Shown here piece after piece: positions 6,526 through 11,517 of a stretch of DNA of 11,517 bases. Both the position numbers and the translations under genes were made by a program. The stretch's first letter is position 1; every line of letters starts with the position of its first letter. This DNA is from Bacteriovoracaceae bacterium UBA7695. Lineage in GTDB: Bacteria; Bdellovibrionota; Bacteriovoracia; Bacteriovoracales; Bacteriovoracaceae. The stretch covers positions 1 to 11,517 of the forward strand of contig DLGL01000100.1 of NCBI GenBank assembly GCA_002482685.1, in the 5' to 3' direction. The notes beneath the pieces are model-generated. The model saw nothing but the letters and a program-made list of their open reading frames with translations. It was not told where the DNA came from and did not search any database.

Positions 6526-7896
6526 TTACATTTCTTTATAAAGATTGAAGCAAGGCTTTATGTAAATATTGGTTCTTGTTCCCTCGCCACTGGTTCTTGT
6601 TCCCTCGCCACTGGTTCTTGTTCCCTCGCCACTGGTTCTTGTTCCCTCGCCACTGGTTCTTGTTCCTTCGCCGCTAGTTCTTGTGCCTTCGCCACTAGGT
6701 TTTGATGACTCTTCATGTGGTGCAACTAGTCCGGCCCCTAAATAGCCACCTTCAATTTGAACATTATTACAGGCCGGAGATTCATTTTCTAATTTATTAA
6801 CAAAACCATAAAATAAATCGTTGAAGTGTTCAGTCTTAAGATTATAAACCTGAGGGTATTTTTCCAAAACCGCGCCCAGGGGGGAAAGGGTGTCTAAATT
6901 TAAATCATATAGCTTTTCTTTTGATTCAAATAAAGAACTGCTATCCACGAAGTAATATTTTGAAATTAAATCTACAATATTTTCGAAGCGGGCTTTTTCT
7001 GCTTCACCACTGTTTATGACATAATTCAAAAATGTATTATACGGCATGAATCTTTTTCTTAAGTAATCATGAGATTGATTAGCTTTAAATAAGCTTGAAA
7101 GATCACCATGTCGGTTAAAAAAGGATAAATCCGTTTTTGCCTTATACGGCATCACAGGGATAGCAAACCTTGGAACAATATAAGAGTCAGAGCCAAGTTT
7201 TCTTTGGACAAAAGCTGAGTGCATACTCGCAATGACTTCATCAGCTGCAATCCATTCAGATGGACTAAAGTCTTTTGGAATTGATGGGACATACTTATCT
7301 AAAAAAAGATGGGATAGCTCATGGATAAATGTAGCTCCCACATCGTATGGTGGGAGGTAGGGATCGATAAAGATTTTTGAATTTGAGCAAGCATAAGCTC
7401 CGAGGATTTTGTATTTATTCTTCTTGTTTTTATCGGCCCAAGCTCCACCCATTTCTGCCCTCAAAGAGGGAGTGAGTAGCTGAATCTTTTTCCCCCATTG
7501 AAGCAAAACACCAAGCGCATAGACAGTTGAATGATCAGAATTTTGAAGAAGGCTTGCTGAGTGCAAAATATAGGCTTCACCGACAGGTCTGAAGCAGGGT
7601 GACTTCTTACCCTCTAATCCTTTCAATTTCTGCGAAATTTCAAGATACGTTTTTTTTAAACGACTATCTTTTGAACCTGAATAGAAGTGAGCATAAAGCT
7701 TTACCTTTTTTTGTATAAAGGCAATATCTTCGCGACACTCTAAAGGTGCATTTAAATGTTTTTCTATTCCATAATAATAGAAGTAACGAAGTCTCTCCAA
7801 ACCCTCACCGTACCCCAAAGTGGGATTAGAATTCGCATTTGCACTTAAGCATGCAATTGATAAAAATATTAATATTGCGAACCTTAGAATCGACAT
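6526..7896 (-). CDS. Secreted zincin-like (HExxH) protein with C-terminal SGEGTRT repeats
   Basis: 456 residues. A signal peptide ends about ANA (19-21). A helical region holds cysteines C54, C101 and C170. At 192-196 HELSH sits in a hydrophobic helix (VGATFIHELSHLFLDKYV), the zinc-binding, catalytic signature of zincin metallopeptidases. A downstream acidic helix (ADEV, D219/E220) could supply the third ligand as in gluzincins, but the ligand is not certain. Residues 300-395 are not recognised. Residues 401-442 are six exact SGEGTRT repeats, then a 14-residue tail containing one Cys (NIYIKPCFNLYKEM). A periplasmic or secreted peptidase is the likely role; an inactive zincin is possible. AGGA stands 5 bases before the ATG. 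It is transcribed divergently from the TPR regulator. Confidence 0.85.
   Translation of the reverse strand: MSILRFAILIFLSIACLSANANSNPTLGYGEGLERLRYFYYYGIEKHLNAPLECREDIAFIQKKVKLYAHFYSGSKDSRLKKTYLEISQKLKGLEGKKSPCFRPVGEAYILHSASLLQNSDHSTVYALGVLLQWGKKIQLLTPSLRAEMGGAWADKNKKNKYKILGAYACSNSKIFIDPYLPPYDVGATFIHELSHLFLDKYVPSIPKDFSPSEWIAADEVIASMHSAFVQRKLGSDSYIVPRFAIPVMPYKAKTDLSFFNRHGDLSSLFKANQSHDYLRKRFMPYNTFLNYVINSGEAEKARFENIVDLISKYYFVDSSSLFESKEKLYDLNLDTLSPLGAVLEKYPQVYNLKTEHFNDLFYGFVNKLENESPACNNVQIEGGYLGAGLVAPHEESSKPSGEGTRTSGEGTRTSGEGTRTSGEGTRTSGEGTRTSGEGTRTNIYIKPCFNLYKEM
6571..6696 (-). repeat. 21-bp tandem repeat, six units, coding for SGEGTRT
   Basis: Six adjoining 21-bp units lie inside the zincin-like gene. 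The four at 6571-6654 are identical. The unit at 6655-6675 differs from them at two positions and that at 6676-6696 at four. Every difference is at a third codon position and synonymous, so all six encode the same heptad. The unit length is a multiple of 3, so copy-number change would not shift the frame. Confidence 0.95.
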
Positions 7897-7963
7897 AAAC
7901 TTCCTGGATGTGTTTTCTCAATCCTAACTGCTTTTGGGGCCATAATTAGAGCGCTTAGGAATC

Positions 7964-7998
7964 TTTATAGCCTGTCAAAATTTTTGACAGGCTATAAA
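7964..7998. repeat. Perfect 35-bp palindrome between divergent genes
   Basis: Arms of 17 bp (7964-7980 and 7982-7998) around a single central T, read TTTATAGCCTGTCAAAA and its exact reverse complement. It contains TTGACA on both strands (7984-7989 plus, 7978-7973 minus) and TATAAA at both ends. There is no T run outside either arm, and neither flanking gene ends here, so a terminator is unlikely. An operator controlling the divergent zincin-like gene and regulator is the favoured reading. Confidence 0.6.
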
Positions 7999-8035
7999 AT
8001 CCATCTCATGCCCCGGCATAACCATCAATTTGGAC

Positions 8036-8041
8036 TATAAT
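8036..8041 (+). promoter_or_regulatory. Consensus -10 box just upstream of the TPR regulator
   Basis: TATAAT at 8036-8041 lies 8 bases before ATG 8050. A start site about 7 bases downstream would give a transcript beginning at or next to the ATG. No -35 of quality is found 16-18 bases upstream, so activator dependence is possible. Confidence 0.4.
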
Positions 8042-8049
8042 TGGGCACT

Positions 8050-9198
8050 ATGAACCAATTAGAAGATGCTAAAACGAATTCTGCTATCCAGCAGCTCAGA
8101 CTGACAAAAGCTGAGTATAAAAAAGCTTATGCTTTAGCTATAACGAATAAATCTATTGATAAATACCAGGTCTTACGTTCATTTATGGCGGTTGGAAACA
8201 TTGCAGGAAGTAATGAAGTTTTAAAAGAACTCCAGCCAGATAATCCGGACTATTTCTTAGATAAGGCACGTTTACATAATATGCTTGGCGAATGGGAAAG
8301 AACACTTGAGGAATGCGAAAAAGGCATGAAGTTGAATTTGTCTCCTCTTTATTTGATGACGTATTTACAAGTTGCAAGTGTTGCTAATTACGAACTGGGC
8401 CATTATCAAGAGAGTTTAATTTCAATTAACAAAATTGAATCTCTTGGCTTCATCCAGTCAGCACCGACACTTTTGTTTTACAATAAGCTGCTAAAAACAA
8501 AAATTGAACATTTGACTAGTAATATCAATAAGGATCTTGGGGATATTCAATTGATCCTTAATCAAATCATTACTAATAATCTGCTTAATCTTGACACTCT
8601 CTTAGCATGGTTGAGATGCAAAATTGATTTAATGAGAATGCTGAATCTACCTCATGCTCAATACTCAAATGCGGCCCTGGCCGTATCTCGGCAATTGGGT
8701 GATCAGCTCTACCACAGTTTAGCACAATTGGATCACCAGGTTGCTAGTCATGATCTACAGCATTCTTTTCAATCCTCATTTGAAAGAGTTGCAAAGATTC
8801 GCGACGAGGTTTTAGCTCCAGAAGCAAAGACCACAACAGCTCGCTTAATGCAAAACTATTTAAAATTTGGAAAAAAAGAACAGAGAATAAAAAATACGAT
8901 TGTGAATGATGTGACAAAGACAATCGTTCTATCTGATATTAATCTTAGCATCAACCTCGAGCCATTCTCATTTCATTTTCATGCGCCAAAAGAAAAGAGT
9001 ATTAATGCACTTAAAGTTCTCTATAGAGGTGATACTTCAAAAGAAGTTTTTTTTAAATATCTCTGGAATCATCAATACGCTGATCACTTACATAATAATC
9101 TCATTCGAACTCTCATCTCTCGTATGAGAAAGACCTTCTCTGTTGAGATTAAATCTAGCAAAAGCGTACTCAGTCTAAAAGATACAATCGTTTGCTAA
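8050..9198 (+). CDS. TPR-containing regulator with C-terminal winged helix (OmpR/SARP-like)
   Basis: 382 residues from ATG 8050; the in-frame TTG at 8041 lies inside the -10 box and is rejected. Residues about 20-250 are alpha-helical with TPR-like units (for example 67-98, YFLDKARLHNMLGEWERTLE, and 101-135). The last 70 residues (about 315-378) look like a winged-helix DNA-binding domain of the Trans_reg_C type: KEVFFKYLWNHQY, then the recognition-helix-like HNNLIRTLISRMRKTF, then a short beta wing (KSVLSL). No receiver or ATPase domain is present, so it is neither a classical response regulator nor an AfsR-type STAND protein. It could control the divergent zincin-like gene or the secreted-protein genes downstream; both are inference. 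No Shine-Dalgarno and no clear terminator are seen. Confidence 0.75.
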   Translation: MNQLEDAKTNSAIQQLRLTKAEYKKAYALAITNKSIDKYQVLRSFMAVGNIAGSNEVLKELQPDNPDYFLDKARLHNMLGEWERTLEECEKGMKLNLSPLYLMTYLQVASVANYELGHYQESLISINKIESLGFIQSAPTLLFYNKLLKTKIEHLTSNINKDLGDIQLILNQIITNNLLNLDTLLAWLRCKIDLMRMLNLPHAQYSNAALAVSRQLGDQLYHSLAQLDHQVASHDLQHSFQSSFERVAKIRDEVLAPEAKTTTARLMQNYLKFGKKEQRIKNTIVNDVTKTIVLSDINLSINLEPFSFHFHAPKEKSINALKVLYRGDTSKEVFFKYLWNHQYADHLHNNLIRTLISRMRKTFSVEIKSSKSVLSLKDTIVC

Positions 9199-9312
9199 GC
9201 ACTGAGAAATCCTGAGAACCTATTCGCTCCGCCCATGAAGAGACTATGAACTTTTTACATTCATCAATCCCCATGTAACGTTTTGTAACAGACACTTTTT
9301 TTTTGAACCCCT

Positions 9313-9318
9313 TATACT
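9313..9318 (+). promoter_or_regulatory. Candidate -10 box for the 83-residue secreted protein gene
   Basis: TATACT at 9313-9318 would give a leader of about 32 nt with the SD at 9345-9351. The -35 is poor. The 158-base spacer 9199-9356 shows no other feature apart from a short direct repeat (GTAAC at 9275-9279 and 9285-9289). Confidence 0.35.
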
Positions 9319-9344
9319 CCATTCATCCAAAACGGTTCAAAATT

Positions 9345-9351
9345 AAAGGAG
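9345..9351 (+). promoter_or_regulatory. Shine-Dalgarno that sets the start at 9357
   Basis: AAAGGAG lies 5 bases before ATG 9357, which opens directly into a signal peptide. The longer in-frame reading from 9303 is rejected because it would run through the -10 box and hide the signal peptide. Confidence 0.85.
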
Positions 9352-9356
9352 AACTT

Positions 9357-9608
9357 ATGAAATTTATTATGTTGTTATCACTACTTACGGTCAATTCTTA
9401 TGCCATGACCCCTTGTGAGGAAGAAGTTTTAACTTATCTCGTTACCGAAGAAAGTCCAGCATATAGAGAGTATATGAAAGCTCTGGAAGTTTACGGCAAT
9501 GATGGAGGAAGTGATTCTAGTCCTGGTCTTAAAAAAATGAGATTGATCTTCTCTACAATGCAGAAGCTTGCTGAAGTTTCATGCTTCGAAATCGAAGAAT
9601 CCAAATAA
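9357..9608 (+). CDS. Small secreted protein with two terminal cysteines
   Basis: 83 residues. Signal peptide MKFIMLLSLLTVNSYA (1-16) is followed by a mature chain of about 67 residues, acidic (TPCEEE near its start, EIEESK at the end) and predicted mostly helical with a Gly/Ser/Asp loop (47-57). Its only cysteines are C20, just after the cleavage site, and C76, near the C-terminus, so one disulfide could join the ends of a helical hairpin. No family is recognised. It is the first of three consecutive short secreted-protein genes on this strand, each with its own ribosome site. Confidence 0.8.
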   Translation: MKFIMLLSLLTVNSYAMTPCEEEVLTYLVTEESPAYREYMKALEVYGNDGGSDSSPGLKKMRLIFSTMQKLAEVSCFEIEESK

Positions 9609-9619
9609 TAAAATTTATT

Positions 9620-9648
9620 TTAAAAAAAATGTGAGCACTTGCAATAAT
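9620..9648 (+). promoter_or_regulatory. Candidate promoter for the 9678 gene
   Basis: TTAAAA (9620-9625) and AATAAT (9643-9648) are 17 bases apart in the 69-base gap. A start near 9655 leaves a 23-nt leader that includes AGGAG at 9667-9671. The AT-rich context makes chance matches likely. Confidence 0.3.
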
Positions 9649-9677
9649 TGTTATCGAAAAGCTTTTAGGAGAATATT

Positions 9678-10040
9678 ATGAAAAAAATATTAGTTTTTAT
9701 TTTTTTGTTTGGAAGTCTTTCAGCCTTCGCATCTGATTGTAAGGAAAGTCTTGATGAGGTCCACGCAAACTTAGGGAATTTTTCCCAAGATTTTGAGTAT
9801 GATAATTCTTTGACTATCTTTGGGCTTTCAAACTTTGCCACTCGAAATTTTGATATGTCGCTTTCAATTTATGAGAAATATCTCAATAATAATCGTTATG
9901 GACGAAGACCTCTTGATTATGACTCCATTGAAACCGCGACTATCACATTAAGAAATCTTCAAAAGAATTATCTTAATTTAAAGTTAAAGCTCATGCTGTT
10001 AGAAGGACAGGTAGACGCTTTAGAAAATTGTTTGAATTAA
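9678..10040 (+). CDS. Small secreted helical protein with two terminal cysteines
   Basis: 120 residues with a Lys-rich, strongly hydrophobic signal peptide (MKKILVFIFLFGSLSAFA, 1-18). The mature chain is helical, with heptad-like Leu spacing in the last third (TLRNLQKNYLNLKLKLMLLEG). Its two cysteines are C21, three residues after the cleavage site, and C118, three residues from the end. That is the same arrangement as in the 83-residue neighbour, although the sequences are otherwise dissimilar. The ends could be tied by one disulfide, giving a closed helical bundle. Function unknown. AGGAG lies 6 bases before the ATG. Confidence 0.82.
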   Translation: MKKILVFIFLFGSLSAFASDCKESLDEVHANLGNFSQDFEYDNSLTIFGLSNFATRNFDMSLSIYEKYLNNNRYGRRPLDYDSIETATITLRNLQKNYLNLKLKLMLLEGQVDALENCLN

Positions 10041-10064
10041 TTTATACTTTCGGAGAACTTTTTT

Positions 10065-10487
10065 ATGAAAATCATTTTAGCTGGATTTCTCATTTTAGGA
10101 TTTATTGGTCAATGTTTTGCCCAGACTTTTATTACGAAAGATGAAGTCGTCTTTAAGGTATCTGGAGGTAGGGAATCTCTGTTGAATATATCAGATTCTT
10201 TGGGCTACCGTTTTATTCTGGATGAACTTATCATTGATGGTAAAGAATCTCTTTCCACAATCGCATGTCAATATAATGCAGACGGCTCTTATCCAATTAA
10301 CTATTTTGGGTATGGTACTAAAGACTATAGATGGGGCGATAAATATTCTTTTAAATTTGAATCTATAAAAAGGTGCAAGCAAGTTATTTTATGCCTTATG
10401 GATAAATCAACAATTGGTGACATCGAATTGATAGGTAATTTTAATACCAATATTGTGAAAGCTAATTTGCCGATAACTTGTCGATAG
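10065..10487 (+). CDS. Small secreted beta-rich protein with four cysteines
   Basis: 140 residues. Signal peptide MKIILAGFLILGFIGQCFA (1-19) is cleaved before Q20. The mature part alternates hydrophobic and polar residues typical of a beta sandwich (FITKDEVVFKVSGG, YRFILDELIIDGK, KYSFKFESI) and holds C68, C104, C109 and C139, suggesting two disulfides. No family is recognised. GGAG at 10052-10055 stands 9 bases before the ATG, and the gap from the previous gene is only 24 bases, so the two are probably co-transcribed. A hairpin follows at 10506. Confidence 0.82.
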   Translation: MKIILAGFLILGFIGQCFAQTFITKDEVVFKVSGGRESLLNISDSLGYRFILDELIIDGKESLSTIACQYNADGSYPINYFGYGTKDYRWGDKYSFKFESIKRCKQVILCLMDKSTIGDIELIGNFNTNIVKANLPITCR

Positions 10488-10505
10488 TTTGTTTCTAAAA
10501 TTGAT

Positions 10506-10530
10506 GGCCTCCTGATCTCTGGGGGCCTTC
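10506..10530 (+). terminator. Probable terminator after the three small secreted-protein genes
   Basis: GGCCTCC (10506-10512) pairs with GGGGGCC (10521-10527) through 7 bp including one G-U, with an 8-nt loop. Only TTC follows before other bases, so termination may be partial. It begins 18 bases after the stop at 10487. Confidence 0.55.
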
Positions 10531-10532
10531 AT

Positions 10533-10581
10533 TGCCAATTAAACCTGCCAAATTGCCCGATTAGACTAAAAGCTGCCAATT
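10533..10581 (+). repeat. Three TGCCAATT-like direct repeats upstream of the FReD lipoprotein
   Basis: TGCCAATT at 10533-10540 and 10574-10581, with TGCCAAATT at 10546-10554 between them, all on the same strand, in the 154-base spacer before the gene at 10642. They could be regulator-binding sites; the spacing (13 and 28 bases) is not regular. Confidence 0.35.
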
Positions 10582-10641
10582 ATTCACTTCGAAACTTCAA
10601 TAGGTTAGCGTAGAACATCGAACTGGCCTTAAACTATTCCC

Positions 10642-11412
10642 ATGAAACTAATCTTACTAAACTCTGTTCTCTTACTTACTCTTTTTGGATGCAATGAAGA
10701 TTTTCAAGTGGCCACTCTAAAAGACCCTACTAACTGTGCTGAGTACAAAGCTCGTTTTCCCAGCGCTGCAAACGGATCATATTCATTAAATCTTGATGGA
10801 AATGAGCTTACGCCTCATCAGCTTGTTCATTGTGATTTTACTGGTGGAAATTGGACAACCCTTATTGGGCCGTCAATTACCGCAGCTTCTGACTTAACTG
10901 AATTTGGAGACACATCCGATATTGCTTCAACTTTCTATTCAGATCCTGTCTTGGGGATTGGTTGGGGAGGTTTAGCAGTTACTGGTGGGCCAAATCCTGT
11001 CGCTTCTCAACAGCAATGTTTTACATTCTCAAAAATTAAATCAATTTCTGAAGTTAAGATCAGTGTGACCTGGGATGGTCTAGGTTCTGCAAACGGATAT
11101 ATGTATGTGGGTAACGAGATTGACCCTGCGAGATACGCAGGGGGCGGCTTCGATACGATACAGTCTGAAGAAGGGCTTCTTACATCTCTCAATGCTTGGA
11201 GTGGTAACCCAGCGGGAAGAAACCGTGTTGTTCTCCATAATCCTGCGCCGACACCGGATGTGACTGTGGCGGACTTCAATGGAAACGCGGCCGGTGAGGT
11301 TGTGACAATCACCCATGCTTATTCATCGGCCGGAAAGTTCCAAATTTGCATGAGTGGCCAGGATCCCTACGTCTATGACCGCAGGTTTGTTCAAAGCCTA
11401 TCGTTTAAATAG
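10642..11412 (+). CDS. Lipoprotein with fibrinogen-like N-subdomain
   Basis: 256 residues. Lipobox LFGC places the acylated cysteine at C17 (MKLILLNSVLLLTLFGC). Residues 32-76 match the N-terminal subdomain of fibrinogen-related domains: C32, then P40 and N-G-S-Y (44-47), a short hairpin with D52-G53, C64-D65, and G-G-N-W-T (68-72), with C32 and C64 expected to pair. The rest (80-256) does not show the usual calcium- and ligand-binding P-domain. It is a Gly/Ser/Asn-rich beta-type region with C125 and C236, ending in RFVQSLSFK. Such truncated FReD-like domains occur in bacterial surface lipoproteins; a carbohydrate- or surface-binding role is inference. No Shine-Dalgarno precedes the ATG; a poor -10-like TAAACT (10630-10635) lies 6 bases before it. 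Confidence 0.82.
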   Translation: MKLILLNSVLLLTLFGCNEDFQVATLKDPTNCAEYKARFPSAANGSYSLNLDGNELTPHQLVHCDFTGGNWTTLIGPSITAASDLTEFGDTSDIASTFYSDPVLGIGWGGLAVTGGPNPVASQQQCFTFSKIKSISEVKISVTWDGLGSANGYMYVGNEIDPARYAGGGFDTIQSEEGLLTSLNAWSGNPAGRNRVVLHNPAPTPDVTVADFNGNAAGEVVTITHAYSSAGKFQICMSGQDPYVYDRRFVQSLSFK

Positions 11413-11443
11413 TAAATCGAATCGAAGAATCATTAGAGGCATC

Positions 11444-11472
11444 AAAAAAAAAAGCCCCGCATTCGCGAGGCT
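11444..11472 (-). terminator. Terminator downstream of the minus-strand tRNA gene
   Basis: Read on the minus strand, AGCCTCGC (11472-11465), loop GAAT and GCGGGGCT (11460-11453) run into nine T (11452-11444). The arms are identical to those of the plus-strand terminator at 3381. On the plus strand the wobble pair becomes a C-A mismatch, but TTTCTTTTA follows, so it may also end transcription of the lipoprotein gene. Confidence 0.88.
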
Positions 11473-11486
11473 TTCTTTTATAAATT

Positions 11487-11517
11487 TGGTACTCCCAAGG
11501 GGATTCGAACCCCTGTT
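11487..11517 (-). tRNA. 3' end of a tRNA gene (isotype not determinable)
   Basis: On the minus strand the right edge reads as a T arm, AGGGG-TTCGAAT-CCCCT, then the 3' acceptor strand TGGGAGT, discriminator A and an encoded CCA (11489-11487). Only 31 bases are inside the window; the anticodon lies beyond the edge. The 5' acceptor strand should read ACTCCCA. A terminator follows 14 bases downstream. Confidence 0.93.

Noticed and set aside
6571..6696. CRISPR-like array from the 21-bp periodic repeat
   Set aside because: Units abut with no spacers, are in frame and encode one heptad; it is a coding tandem repeat.
7964..7998. Palindrome as an intrinsic terminator
   Set aside because: No T run beyond either arm, an AT-rich outer stem, and both flanking genes begin rather than end here.
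11007..11316. Two overlapping minus-strand frames inside the FReD lipoprotein gene
   Set aside because: Shadow frames; the plus-strand product has a lipobox and a recognisable domain.

Overview
The window reads as a chromosomal stretch of a low-GC Gram-negative bacterium. Most products carry Sec signal peptides or lipoboxes, and there are many small secreted cysteine-containing proteins of no recognised family. A secreted HExxH protein and a fibrinogen-like lipoprotein add to the picture. The overall style resembles Bdellovibrionota (Bacteriovorax/Peredibacter-type predators), but that assignment is inference; there is no rRNA or universal marker gene here.

Left part (1-3410): the last 14 codons of an unidentified gene are followed by a secreted, membrane-anchored, helix-rich protein (214-1392). 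Tail to tail with it lies a minus-strand pair: a six-cysteine lipoprotein (1974-2573) and an exported glycine-rich, hydrophobic protein (1389-1958). Divergent from that pair is a secreted Pro/Tyr/Arg-rich protein (2853-3353) whose C-terminal half is an exact-spacing two-Cys repeat. It ends at a textbook terminator.

Centre (3411-6520): a compact four-gene operon. An XRE-type HTH protein with a TerB-like C-terminal domain is followed, with 1-base overlaps or an 8-base gap, by a short NfeD membrane protein and two tandem stomatin/SPFH (QmcA-like) paralogues. NfeD and SPFH proteins are known partners in membrane-microdomain scaffolds. Here they come with a linked regulator that appears to be autoregulated through clustered TGTACA sites overlapping its start. 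A 12-bp hairpin closes the operon.

Right of the operon (6526-7896, minus): a secreted zincin-like protein whose C-terminus carries six exact SGEGTRT repeats encoded by a 21-bp tandem repeat. All differences between the repeat units are synonymous. Divergent from it is a TPR plus winged-helix regulator (8050-9198). Between the two lies a perfect 35-bp palindrome, and a consensus TATAAT sits just upstream of the regulator's ATG.

Right end (9199-11517): three small secreted proteins each have their own strong Shine-Dalgarno. They are followed by a lipoprotein with a fibrinogen-like N-subdomain, then a minus-strand terminator and the 3' end of a tRNA gene entering from the right edge.
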